This document shows, piece by piece, positions 28,281 through 36,400 of a stretch of 64,000 bases of DNA (position 1 is the stretch's first letter; the number at the start of each line of letters is the position of its first letter). The notes below the pieces were generated by a model. The model worked only from the letters and a program-made list of their open reading frames with translations. It ran no database searches and was not told the origin of the DNA. The DNA is taken from positions 3,906,001 through 3,970,000 of the forward strand of contig NZ_CP009287.1 in NCBI RefSeq assembly GCF_000758705.1, given 5' to 3'. The position numbers and the translations under genes are program-made. The stretch is from Paenibacillus graminis. GTDB taxonomy: Bacteria; Bacillota; Bacilli; Paenibacillales; Paenibacillaceae.

Positions 28281-28440
28281 ATGCTCCTCCTATCAAAACA
28301 TAATCTTCCCCATCCATTATTGGATTATTCGGAATAAAATACCATGAGTTAGAGGCAAGTGGAAACGGCTATGCCGCCCTTAAAAAGGAGCATATGCTTC
28401 CGAAGCAGCGATACAGAAATAAATTATTGAAGTTTCGAAA

Positions 28441-28489
28441 AAGGGGCTATCCCCTTATGCTTTTTCCAAAGCATTTGAGATAGTCCCTT
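28441..28489. terminator. GGGGCTATCCC-type hairpin upstream of the ger operon
   Basis: Stem AAGGGGCTATCCC...ATGCTTT / AAAGCAT...GAGATAGTCCCTT with small mismatches. It has the same arm sequence as the hairpins at 24375 and 31606. It lies between gerAA (minus) and the small ORF at 28576 (plus), where neither gene ends on its strand, so it is either an insulator or the remnant end of a mobile element. Confidence 0.5.
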
Positions 28490-28506
28490 GGCGGGGCTCC
28501 GTTGAG

Positions 28507-28535
28507 GTATATTTTCCCTGCCGCCGTGCATACTT
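28507..28535 (+). promoter_or_regulatory. Candidate sigma-G-type promoter for the 29-residue ORF
   Basis: GTATA (28507-28511) and CATACTT (28529-28535) separated by 17 nt. The forespore sigma-G consensus is GYATA and CATNMTA; only the last base of the -10 differs. The -10 ends 40 nt before the ATG at 28576. Inferred from short motifs, so chance is possible. Confidence 0.35.
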
Positions 28536-28575
28536 CATGCATAACAAAAGAATGCATATGGAAGGGGTGCAATAA

Positions 28576-28665
28576 ATGAAAGTGCTCGGAAAAGCAGCCG
28601 CCTTTTTGCTTATTATCGCTTTATCAGGAGCCGTCCTGTATTATGCCACCGCAATGGGTGGTTAG
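28576..28665 (+). CDS. Small membrane peptide (29 aa), unknown function
   Basis: Short ORF behind a good ribosome site (GGAAGGGGTGC, then AATAA). The product starts MKVLGKAAAF and continues with a hydrophobic stretch LLIIALSGAVLYYATA, ending MGG. It would be a single-pass membrane peptide with one or two positive charges at its start. It is divergent from the gerA-type operon, and its stop overlaps the stop of the convergent GMC oxidoreductase gene by 3 nt. A sigma-G-like promoter lies at 28507-28535. I do not recognise the family. Short length keeps confidence moderate, but ribosome site, hydrophobicity and context agree. Confidence 0.6.
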   Translation: MKVLGKAAAFLLIIALSGAVLYYATAMGG

Positions 28666-30386
28666 CTGAAATACTTAGTGACAATCTTCTCTGCCGTCCG
28701 GGTAGCCAGCGCTTGTGTCGTGAGAGTAGGGTTAGGGCCGCCGATGCCATTGAAATGCACACTGTTATCGGCTATGAACAGGCGCCTCACTTGATAAGCC
28801 TCACAGTTCGTATCGGTGACATATCCCATCCGCATCGTGCATTCGAGATGGATCATGGAGCCAAAGGGGGTATCTGAACGGATAATCTTTCTGGCACCGG
28901 CTTGCTTCAGCGTTTCCGAAGCGTATCTCGCCAGTTGGTCCCTCCTCTTCAGTGTCTTCGGGCTAGGCGTATAATGCATGATCGGAATCGGACCGTTCTC
29001 GTCTTTCAGGAGTGGATCGACCTCTACCCTGTTACGATAGAGTGTCTCATCATCCGTAAGGATCAGTATGCTCATCGTCCGGGAATAGTTCATCATCAGC
29101 TCTTTGAGCTGAGGACCGACGACACGGCCGTGAATATCCCACGGCGCTCCCGGCTCCGGCGGATTAAGAGCGTCATATCCCGCTTCACTGAACCCATAGG
29201 TCAAGAAGGACATTAGACCTGGGCTTAGGCAAGAGACTTGAAAAATCCCGGTTCCCGGAATATCGACCCTGGCCCCCGAAGTATGTCCGACGTACGGATA
29301 AACAGCCGGCCGGCCCATAATGCTCATTAGATCCTTTTCATCGAAAACGCCTGCAACCCAGTCAAAGCAATGATTGGTTAGTCCTCTTCCCACCCATTCG
29401 TTATAGGGTAACCCCGAATTCAGCCAGAGACGCGGAGATTCGATGCAGCCAGCGGCCATAACAACCGTTCTAGCCGTTAACTCGCCGATTTCTCCCGTCC
29501 ACGTATCCCGGAACTGCACACCAGTTGCGCGAAGTCCTTCTTTCGGATCTTGCGCCGTCAAGAGCTTGATCACGAAGGAGTTCGGCCGGATTGCAACGTT
29601 TCCGGTTTTGAGTGCGAGTGGAACGTAGCTGACAAGGGTACTTCGTTTGGCAATTTTGTCGACCGAAGAACCGGTCGTGCATCCGTTGACGCAGTTTCCC
29701 TTCAGGGTGCAGCCCTCCATGTTGGATAATTGCTCGAGCGAGTAACTCTGGTCCATCAGATGTTCGTTGGTTGGCAGAATGGCATTCGGATTCGGGCGAT
29801 ACCCCGGAGTCGTAACGTTCAACGTCGGAATCAGCGGCCAGCCTGCTTTTTTGGCGCCGTAGTAAAATAGCTCTTCTTTGGGCGTTGTAGGCGCGAACTG
29901 GACCGGCAGCGTGGCTTCGGCCTTTTCGTAATAAGGAATCAGCTCCCGATAGCTGATCGGCCAAATATTGTCGACCGCAAGGGGGAAAGCGCGCGGTGAC
30001 TGCGACCAATAAAGCTGGGTCGTTCCCCCTACGCCAGATAGCTGCCAGATGTCACCTTTCTGGCGCATTACCCGGTGCCAAGGTGTACGGCGGCGGTCGG
30101 CAGGCCCAAAACGGAATACGCCGGACACCAAATCATTCATATTGTTTTCATATGCATTGAAGATCTTCTTGTATATCCCTACATCCAAATCCTTATAATC
30201 GGAGCTCCACTCTCCGCCCCGCTCGCTGTTCGGATTCGCCCATTGTTTGTTTCCGTACCATGGGCCGGCTTCCAATACCAGCACTTTCAAGCCTGCTTCT
30301 CCAAGCTCCTTTGCCGCAACGGCGCCTCCACCGCCGGACCCAATAACGATTACGTCGGCATCGAACATTGCATCTGCATCATACAA
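28662..30386 (-). CDS. GMC-family FAD oxidoreductase (gluconate 2-dehydrogenase large-subunit-like)
   Basis: FAD-dependent alcohol/sugar-type dehydrogenase, 574 aa. The Rossmann FAD motif DVIVIGSGGGGAVAAKELG is near the N-terminus, and the C-terminus has the GMC active-site region (FIADNSVHFNGIGGPNPTLT). The start is probably TTG at 30386, behind GGGAGGGGAATCCACCA and overlapping the stop of the subunit-3 gene; ATG at 30368 is the alternative. Membrane-bound gluconate dehydrogenases pair this subunit with subunit 3 and a cytochrome; only the first two are present here. Substrate and electron acceptor are unknown. Confidence 0.92.
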   Translation of the reverse strand: MYDADAMFDADVIVIGSGGGGAVAAKELGEAGLKVLVLEAGPWYGNKQWANPNSERGGEWSSDYKDLDVGIYKKIFNAYENNMNDLVSGVFRFGPADRRRTPWHRVMRQKGDIWQLSGVGGTTQLYWSQSPRAFPLAVDNIWPISYRELIPYYEKAEATLPVQFAPTTPKEELFYYGAKKAGWPLIPTLNVTTPGYRPNPNAILPTNEHLMDQSYSLEQLSNMEGCTLKGNCVNGCTTGSSVDKIAKRSTLVSYVPLALKTGNVAIRPNSFVIKLLTAQDPKEGLRATGVQFRDTWTGEIGELTARTVVMAAGCIESPRLWLNSGLPYNEWVGRGLTNHCFDWVAGVFDEKDLMSIMGRPAVYPYVGHTSGARVDIPGTGIFQVSCLSPGLMSFLTYGFSEAGYDALNPPEPGAPWDIHGRVVGPQLKELMMNYSRTMSILILTDDETLYRNRVEVDPLLKDENGPIPIMHYTPSPKTLKRRDQLARYASETLKQAGARKIIRSDTPFGSMIHLECTMRMGYVTDTNCEAYQVRRLFIADNSVHFNGIGGPNPTLTTQALATRTAEKIVTKYFS

Positions 30387-31038
30387 TGGTGGATTCCCCT
30401 CCCTTGCGTTCGATGGTCAGCATGTAGCCAAGGAGCGCCCTGTAGCCCGGCACAACTCCAGGATATTCCGCCTGCTTCCATGAGACCGGGAAATATTCCA
30501 GCCTTCGTTCGGTCGGTGTCCTTAGCCGGGTCGTCCCGTATGCCGACCACTCCGAATAGTTGCCAAACATCGTTTGCCGGTTAAGAAAGTCAATCATATA
30601 CCGGGTAAACCCCAAATCGTTCCGGTATGGAGGAGGCAAAACTCCAGGATCGATATTCCCTTGCTCCAGCATGGCGAGAACACAAATCCGGTCATTCCGG
30701 GATATTGCACTGAATGGTCCGCTCTCCCAGAGAAGATGATTAGGAGGATGCTGCAGCTGTCTTGAGGCGGCTAAATGGACGGCACCAACATTAAGCAATC
30801 CTGCGGTGGAACAAGACAATGGAATGTCCGTCAAGCCAAATCCCAGTACAAGGGAAAGGCTGTGGTCCAGCTCCCAGATCATATACTCGTGAATGCACAA
30901 ATCAGCTGCTCCTGCAGTCAGCTCTGGCGAATATGTGGCAGACACTGGTGAATCAGGAATAATTGCCTCAACAAGTGCTCTAAATGTTGCAAAGGTATGG
31001 GAATCCACTGTTGCAGCATAGATTGCAGACGGATGCAT
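30379..31038 (-). CDS. Gluconate 2-dehydrogenase subunit 3 family protein
   Basis: Small partner of the GMC oxidoreductase, 219 aa. The region HTFATFRALVEAIIPDSP near the N-terminus matches the subunit-3 family pattern (fold involved in subunit assembly). No Tat or Sec signal is seen, although in Gram-negative homologues this subunit often carries a Tat signal. The ATG at 31038 follows AAAGGGGGAATTAGT; an upstream start at 31071 lacks a site. The stop overlaps the GMC start by 8 nt. No cytochrome gene adjoins, so electron transfer may differ from classical gluconate dehydrogenase. Confidence 0.82.
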   Translation of the reverse strand: MHPSAIYAATVDSHTFATFRALVEAIIPDSPVSATYSPELTAGAADLCIHEYMIWELDHSLSLVLGFGLTDIPLSCSTAGLLNVGAVHLAASRQLQHPPNHLLWESGPFSAISRNDRICVLAMLEQGNIDPGVLPPPYRNDLGFTRYMIDFLNRQTMFGNYSEWSAYGTTRLRTPTERRLEYFPVSWKQAEYPGVVPGYRALLGYMLTIERKGGESTIV

Positions 31039-31185
31039 ACTAATTCCCCCTTTAGTACAGTTATGGGTCAATCAACTAAAAAAAACCCCATCACCTATAT
31101 CTATTCGCCAGGAGGATCTTTCAGACTCGATTAAGCAACCAGCAGCTTAGAACAGCTCAGCTAACGCTTCCAATCCTATAGTTAA

Positions 31186-31559
31186 ACAAAATTTGTCGAC
31201 ATTGAGGCCGCAGAGAAACTAGAAGAACAGGAACACCGTGGCCAGGACCTGAACGAACTCGGCGAGTCCGCAGAGATGAGCAGTGAGAAACTCGGACAAA
31301 TGACTCAGGCGCCGGCACATTTTCGTAGAGAAAGCAAGGAACTCTTAGAGAGTGGATATGAAATTCGGAAACGTCCGTACGTCGAATGACAGAGCCGGAA
31401 AGTGTGTTTGGACAACTGAATAATAACCAGGGCTTCCGCCGATTTCTGCTTCGCGGCATGAATAAAGTGACGCTTGAGGTCGGCTGGCTTTCCCTTGCTC
31501 ATAATCTATTGAAGCAAGCTGCAATTGATCAAAAACAAAGAGCAGCCATTCTCCAGTGA
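31186..31559 (+). pseudogene. Transposase relic, IS1182-like, deleted and frameshifted
   Basis: Read in frame from 31186, the product resembles the middle of IS1182-type transposases (KFVDIEAAEKLEEQEHRGQD...). It then jumps to the C-terminal part, reaching ESGYEIRKRPYVE followed by a stop at about 31387. The adjoining frame (-1) continues with TEPESVFGQLNNNQGFRRFL and GWLSLAHNLLKQAAI to the stop at 31557-31559. So the 5' part is missing, an internal segment is lost, and a frameshift is present. The N-terminal catalytic region is absent. It cannot make active transposase. Confidence 0.8.
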
Positions 31560-31578
31560 TGGGAGAATGGCTGCTCTT
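31538..31578 (+). terminator. Perfect 17-bp stem-loop at the end of the transposase relic
   Basis: AAGAGCAGCCATTCTCC and its exact complement, separated by 7 nt, overlapping the relic's stop codon and followed by TGTTGACCTTTTG. It may be an intrinsic terminator or part of the old element's end. Confidence 0.6.
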
Positions 31579-31605
31579 GTTGACCTTTTGTGGTTCTGAA
31601 AATGA

Positions 31606-31655
31606 GAAAGGGCTGTCTCTACTAGTAGAAAACTACTTTTGGGACAGCCCCTTTT
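31606..31655. terminator. GGGGCTGTCCC-type hairpin just after gltD
   Basis: Left arm AAAGGGCTGTCTCTACTAGTAG, right arm CTACTTTTGGGACAGCCCCTTT around AAAA. It ends 20 nt beyond the gltD stop. On the minus strand the run after the stem is weak, on the plus strand TTTT follows. It could terminate gltD, and it also resembles the ends of Paenibacillus insertion sequences; the neighbouring relic favours that origin. Confidence 0.6.
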
Positions 31656-31675
31656 AGATTGTGCAATATCCGGGT

Positions 31676-33163
31676 CTAGACCAATACAGTCGAGCCCATC
31701 AAATATTTATCCACTTCACGGGCGGCTTCGCGCCCTTCATTGATCGCCCATACCACCAGGCTTTGCCCACGGCGCATATCTCCGGCGGCAAACACTTTAT
31801 CCACATTGGTATTGAACTTTCCATAGCGGGCTTTCACGTTGCTGCGGCGGTCCGTATCCAGCTTCAGCTCCTCGATAATGTCCTGCTCCGGTCCATCGAA
31901 GCCAATAGCGATCAGCGCAAGCTGAGCCGGGTATACCGCCTCGGTCCCAGGAATCGGCTGATAGATTTTGCGTCCGGTCTCATCCACCATACGTTGGATT
32001 TGAACGGTGTGAAGCTCCTTCAAGTTGCCTTCATCATCCCCAACAAATTTGGTAGTCATGATGGAAAATTGGCGGGGATCATCGCCGAAGACAGCCTTGG
32101 CTTCCTGCTGCGCATAATCCAGTGTATACACATTCGGGAATTGCGGCCACGGGTTCGCGATAGGATCACGCTCCAGCGGAGCCTTATCATGGGTTCCGAA
32201 CTGGGTAATGCTGCTGCATCCATGACGCAGTGCAGTTGCCACACAGTCTGAGCCTGTGTCTCCGCCGCCAAGCACAATTACATCCTTGCCTGCCGCAGAC
32301 ACAAAGTTCCCATCCTCCAGATTGGAATTAAGGTAGCTCTTAATCGTTCCATTCAAATAATCCATTGCGTACATCACGCCGTTCAGTTCACTGCCCTCTA
32401 CATTGAAACGGCGAGCTTTGGTCGCACCACCGCACAGAACCACTGCATCATACTCATCGACCAGCTGCTGGGCGGGGATGTCTTTGCCGATTTCGGTGTT
32501 CACAACAAACTTCACACCTTCAGCAGCCAGCAGATCCACTCGGCGCTGAACCACCCGTTTATCGAGCTTCATGGTTGGAATGCCATAGGTCAGCAATCCG
32601 CCAATACGGTCGCTCCGCTCAAATACCGTCACGGTATGCCCGGCTTTGTTCAGCTGTGCAGCCGCGGCAAGACCGGCTGGTCCGGAGCCAACGATGGCAA
32701 CCGTTTTGCCCGTCCGTTTCTCCGGCGGATTCGGTACAACCCAGCCTTCCTCGAAACCTTTATCGATAATCGCCAGCTCAATGGTCTTGATCGTAACGGG
32801 CTGCCCGATCAGACCGACGGTACAGGAGCCTTCACAAGGCGCAGGACAGATGCTGCCGGTAAATTCAGGGAAATTGTTCGTCTTGTGCAGCCGCTCCAGC
32901 GCTTCCTTCCACAATCCCCGGTATACCAGATTATTCCATTCCGGGATAAGATTGTGAACCGGACAACCTGAAGTGCCGCCGCTCATATCAATGCCGGTAT
33001 GGCAGTAAGGAGTACCGCAATCCATACAGCGTGCACCCTGTGTCCGAAGCTCGTCCTCGGTTAAATGATGGTGGAACTCTTCCCAGTCCTTTACGCGCTG
33101 CTCAGGATCCCGGTCACCTGGGAGCTGGCGTTTATACTCCATAAATCCAGTAGGTGTAGACAT
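31676..33163 (-). CDS. gltD: Glutamate synthase (NADPH) small subunit
   Basis: FAD/NADPH-binding subunit that feeds electrons to the glutamine-dependent glutamate synthase (495 aa, normal length). Visible: N-terminal Cys motifs for Fe-S ([21 protein letters not shown]), FAD fold [20 protein letters not shown], and the NADPH fold [21 protein letters not shown]. The ATG at 33163 ([10 protein letters not shown]) follows GGGGGAATCGTAAAT; the open frame reaching to 33265 has no ribosome site. The large subunit gene is not adjacent; a transposase relic lies just downstream. So the partner must be elsewhere, or the enzyme works differently. Confidence 0.95.
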   Translation of the reverse strand: MSTPTGFMEYKRQLPGDRDPEQRVKDWEEFHHHLTEDELRTQGARCMDCGTPYCHTGIDMSGGTSGCPVHNLIPEWNNLVYRGLWKEALERLHKTNNFPEFTGSICPAPCEGSCTVGLIGQPVTIKTIELAIIDKGFEEGWVVPNPPEKRTGKTVAIVGSGPAGLAAAAQLNKAGHTVTVFERSDRIGGLLTYGIPTMKLDKRVVQRRVDLLAAEGVKFVVNTEIGKDIPAQQLVDEYDAVVLCGGATKARRFNVEGSELNGVMYAMDYLNGTIKSYLNSNLEDGNFVSAAGKDVIVLGGGDTGSDCVATALRHGCSSITQFGTHDKAPLERDPIANPWPQFPNVYTLDYAQQEAKAVFGDDPRQFSIMTTKFVGDDEGNLKELHTVQIQRMVDETGRKIYQPIPGTEAVYPAQLALIAIGFDGPEQDIIEELKLDTDRRSNVKARYGKFNTNVDKVFAAGDMRRGQSLVVWAINEGREAAREVDKYLMGSTVLV

Positions 33164-33397
33164 ATTTACGATTCCCCCATCCGATCTCTTCGTGTTGATT
33201 GTATAGTACATTGTAGCATATTGCGGCATCCATATGTTTTTCAGCGCAATGAAGTACCTGCACATTCTATATTACTTAAACGTTTAGCATTTCTAATTTT
33301 AATAATTATAGTAGCATCCAACACTTTCGCACTGTAATGGACTAATCTGCTGATTATTTGTACTATTTCACATGTTGTGTCAGAGAAAACGCTTTTT

Positions 33398-33889
33398 TCA
33401 AACCGAACGTTCATAAACGTAGAATCGGTAATCATACGGATTTTTTTCATCCCTAATTCCTTGGCTGCTGGAGATTTCTCTCCACTCGCTCCAGTCGACC
33501 TCCGGGAACTTCGTATCCCCTTGGATGTCCTGTTCTATCCGGGTTACCATCAGCTTGTCGGCATAAGGCAGCATCATCTTGTAAATCTCCGCACCGCCAA
33601 TAACCATCAGCTCATCACCCTTGTCTCCCTCAGCCACAGCTTCCTTCAGCGAATACACGACTTCCGCCCCCTCAGGGGCAAAGCTGCGGTCCCGTGTCAG
33701 GACAATGCTTGTTCGGCCTTTTAACGGCTTGCCGCCTAAGGAATCCCAGGTTTTGCGGCCCATCAGCATTCTCTTCCCCAGTGTCTGCGACTTAAAGTAA
33801 TCAAAGTCCCGCGGCAGATGCCAGGGCATATCATTATCCTTGCCGATTACACCATTGGCTGCCATGGCCCAAATCAGGCTAATGCTCAT
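33398..33889 (-). CDS. folA: Dihydrofolate reductase
   Basis: Reduces dihydrofolate to tetrahydrofolate with NADPH; 163 aa, normal. The N-terminus ISLIWAMAANGVIGKDNDMP shows the Met20 loop, WHLPRDFDYFK the helix with the catalytic acidic residue (Asp), and IGGAEIYKMMLPYAD the nucleotide-binding Gly pair. It follows thyA by 43 nt in the same direction, the common Firmicute pair: ThyA converts methylene-THF to DHF and FolA restores THF. Confidence 0.97.
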   Translation of the reverse strand: MSISLIWAMAANGVIGKDNDMPWHLPRDFDYFKSQTLGKRMLMGRKTWDSLGGKPLKGRTSIVLTRDRSFAPEGAEVVYSLKEAVAEGDKGDELMVIGGAEIYKMMLPYADKLMVTRIEQDIQGDTKFPEVDWSEWREISSSQGIRDEKNPYDYRFYVYERSV

Positions 33890-33932
33890 GAAGTTCCTCC
33901 TCTACTAAGGAATCTTTTCCCTCCGCGAAGGG

Positions 33933-34727
33933 TTATATTGCAACCGGCGCTTTAATTCCCGGATGATGCTCATAACCGACAAATTCGAAATCCTCGAACG
34001 TATAGTCAAAAATGCTCTCGGGCTGTCTGCGGATCACCAGCTTTGGCAATGCAAACGGCTCCCTGGACAGCTGTGTGGCCACCTGTTCCAGGTGATTTGT
34101 ATAAATATGCACATCTCCCCCGGACCAGATGAACTCTCCTACCTCAAGACCGGTCTGCTGGGCTACCATATGCGTCAGCAGCGCATAGCTGGCGATGTTG
34201 AAGGGCAATCCCAGGAAAGTATCCACGGAACGCATGGTCAGCATGCAGGACAACTTGCCGTCCGCCACGTAGAACTGAAATACAAAATGGCAGGGCGGCA
34301 GCTTCATCTGCTCTATTTCACCCACATTCCAGGCGCTGACGATATGACGGCGGGAATCCGGGTTGTTTTTAATCGAATCGATTACAGCAGCAATCTGGTC
34401 AATATGGCGCCCATCCGCACTCTCCCACGCCCGCCATTGAGAACCATAGACGGGTCCAAGCTCGCCATTCTCGTCGGCCCACTCATCCCAGATCGAAACT
34501 CCGTGTTCTTTTAAATAGGAGGTATTGGTATCCCCCTTCAGAAACCAGAGGAGCTCATGTATAACCGACTTAAGATGGATACGCTTGGTGGTTACCAGCG
34601 GAAACCCTTCGGCCAGATCGAACCGCAGCTGGCGTCCAAAAACAGATAATGTGCCTGTTCCAGTCCGGTCGCTTTTGGAGGCGCCGTGGTCTAAGATATC
34701 CTGAAGCAAATCCAAGTATTTACGCAA
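33933..34727 (-). CDS. thyA: Thymidylate synthase ThyA
   Basis: Makes dTMP from dUMP with methylene-THF; 264 aa, the same length as the E. coli enzyme. The catalytic Cys lies in [20 protein letters not shown], and [20 protein letters not shown] plus [13 protein letters not shown] are canonical. The TTG start at 34727 (encoding [15 protein letters not shown]) is supported by GAGAGGGGTG; a GTG at 34748 would add seven residues and has no site. First gene of the thyA-folA unit. Confidence 0.97.
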   Translation of the reverse strand: MRKYLDLLQDILDHGASKSDRTGTGTLSVFGRQLRFDLAEGFPLVTTKRIHLKSVIHELLWFLKGDTNTSYLKEHGVSIWDEWADENGELGPVYGSQWRAWESADGRHIDQIAAVIDSIKNNPDSRRHIVSAWNVGEIEQMKLPPCHFVFQFYVADGKLSCMLTMRSVDTFLGLPFNIASYALLTHMVAQQTGLEVGEFIWSGGDVHIYTNHLEQVATQLSREPFALPKLVIRRQPESIFDYTFEDFEFVGYEHHPGIKAPVAI

Positions 34728-35026
34728 TTGTCCAGCACCCCTCTCCACTATTTTTCTTTTATCAGTTTACCATGACCTAACGGTCCTTGTAACTTGTTAA
34801 CACTTAGAAAATACAAATTCCTTTATATATTCGGCTTTTTCCTGTATGGTTTTTCCTATTCATAAAAATTGTAGCAGCAAAAAAAGCCTCCGCCGTTATG
34901 GCGCTCCACTCCCCTAACATTTTTTCCATGAATGAACGGATTGGGTTATCCACAAAATAAAGACCGGACATAATTTCCGGAACAAATCAGGCAAGACAAA
35001 TCGGAATGTAAAGAAGGTGATATCCC

Positions 35027-35818
35027 ATGCCCCAAGCCTTTATCAATGGATACAGCATGTATTACACAGACTGCGGCCAAGGAACAACGATAATTTTCGT
35101 CCATCCTCCAGTGTTGACAAGCTTGAATTTCCTATATCAGATGAAGCAATTATCTGCGGATTTCCGGACAATTTCTTTTGATATCCGGGGTCACGGCAGC
35201 AGCAAACCTTCCAGGGAAGAGATTACTTATCCGTTAATTGTTGAGGATATCAGGCAATTGATGAATCAGTTGAAGATCGAAAAAGCATTTTTGTGCGGTT
35301 ACTCCACCGGCGGCTCGATTGTCCTTGATTTTTTGTTAACCTGTCCCGAGCGCGCATTCGGCGGAATTGTGATTAGCGGGATGTCGGAAGTAAACGACAA
35401 AAAGTTAAGAAATAAAATAGCACGGGGAGTCTTCTTGTCCCGTATCGGGGCAATCGGTGCCATCGCCCTTTCCATTTCGTGGAACCAGGCAAAAGCCAGG
35501 CTGTCATTATTGCGGTCATTGTTTACCGATGCTAAAAAAGCAAACGCTAAAAACGCTGAACAGTATTATAAATACAGCTTGCATTATAACTGTACAGCTC
35601 AATTGGACAGGATCCATCACCCCGTCTTGCTGGTTTACGGAGAAAAGGACACCCTGTTCCATCCATACGCCCAGCTTCTGCAAGAGCGATTGCCAAGAAG
35701 CGAGCTTGTTTTTATAAAAGAAACCAAACACCAGATTCCTACAAAAGCAGCGGGTAAAGTGAACGAGTTCATCCGGCAGTTTATTTACCGTTGTGAGTCT
35801 TCTTCGCCACAAGGTTAA
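35027..35818 (+). CDS. Alpha/beta-fold hydrolase
   Basis: Alpha/beta hydrolase of 263 aa. The oxyanion region is FVHPPVLTS, the nucleophile elbow CGYSTGG contains the catalytic Ser (near residue 93), followed by an Asp in VLLVYGEKDTLFHP and the catalytic His in KETKHQIPTKAAG. No signal peptide. The ATG follows AAGAAGGTGATATCCC. Function could be an esterase, peroxidase-type or C-C hydrolase; nothing nearby narrows it. Confidence 0.85.
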   Translation: MPQAFINGYSMYYTDCGQGTTIIFVHPPVLTSLNFLYQMKQLSADFRTISFDIRGHGSSKPSREEITYPLIVEDIRQLMNQLKIEKAFLCGYSTGGSIVLDFLLTCPERAFGGIVISGMSEVNDKKLRNKIARGVFLSRIGAIGAIALSISWNQAKARLSLLRSLFTDAKKANAKNAEQYYKYSLHYNCTAQLDRIHHPVLLVYGEKDTLFHPYAQLLQERLPRSELVFIKETKHQIPTKAAGKVNEFIRQFIYRCESSSPQG

Positions 35819-35831
35819 GCAAAACAGCTTT

Positions 35832-36118
35832 TTAGTCAACAACTCGTAAATGTCCGGGCTTTTGATCCGTCCCGCTGATGATTAAAGGCATAAGTGATTC
35901 CATTTTACGAATGGAACCATGCGCTCCTCCACCCTTATGCGCCAATGAAGCTTTGTCTGCCAATTCATATCCCGGTTTTGCAGTAACCACCAAAAAATCT
36001 CCCTGGTGCGAATGGCTGACAAACGTTTCAGCACATCAGGATACTTATCGTAATCCAATGCATCAGCGGCAGCATTCACTTGCAAATCCAGGACTCCGAT
36101 ATCCTTTTCAACCGTCCA
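35832..36118 (-). pseudogene. 3' relic of an alkaline-phosphatase/phosphodiesterase-family gene
   Basis: Conceptual minus-strand translation gives ALDYDKYPDVLKRLSAIRT, then after a one-base shift GDFLVVTAKPGYELADKASL, GGGAHGSIRKMESLMPLIIS and GTDQKPGHLRVVD before the stop. These blocks resemble the C-terminal part of type I phosphodiesterase/alkaline-phosphatase-superfamily enzymes (GxHGS near the metal site). No N-terminal half exists, and the frame changes near the arginines. Position about 35832-36118; the 5' limit is set by where the next relic begins. Family call is tentative. Confidence 0.5.
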
Positions 36119-36286
36119 TGATTGTCCGTATGCATCAACTTCTCCGAGCAGGAACAGGCCGTTTCTCTGGATGCCCCGGCTTCAGAAGCGATCCTGCTGC
36201 TGTCTAATTACCCCTCTACGGAAGATCCGCTTGAATCACTGTGCCTCCGCCCTTTTAAGGCAAGAGTCTATCTTGTACAAAAATAA
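36119..36286 (+). pseudogene. 3' relic of a GH13 alpha-glucosidase gene
   Basis: In-frame plus-strand reading ends with ASEAILLLSNYPSTEDPLES and LCLRPFKARVYLVQK, then TAA at 36284-36286. LRPxxARVY is the typical C-terminus of GH13 oligo-1,6-glucosidases. A stop (TGA at 36113-36115) cuts the frame just upstream, so only about 55 residues remain. It abuts the phosphodiesterase relic head to head, which suggests a deletion or rearrangement joined two truncated genes. Confidence 0.5.
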
Positions 36287-36318
36287 TTTTCATAGCACAT
36301 CAAAAAAATGGCAAACAA

Positions 36319-36357
36319 AAAGCAGCAAGTCTCCGGGTCAATGGAGACTTGCTGCTT
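36319..36357 (-). terminator. Terminator of the PDH operon
   Basis: Minus-strand stem AAAGCAGCAAGTCTCC / GGAGACTTGCTGCTTT with an 8-nt loop, followed by TTTGTTTGCC, 43 nt beyond the stop of the dihydrolipoyl dehydrogenase gene. Confidence 0.9.
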
Positions 36358-36400
36358 TACGTTTCCGTCTGTTCAGCCTGCACGGCAAGCCGGCTGTCTG

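Noticed and set aside
28388..28402. Palindrome GGAGCATATGCTTCC in the ger upstream region
   Set aside because: Short and close to a start-like GAGCATATG; could be chance, so not listed as an operator.
33266..33397. Short frames between folA and gltD
   Set aside because: No ribosome site, AT-rich, no conserved features.
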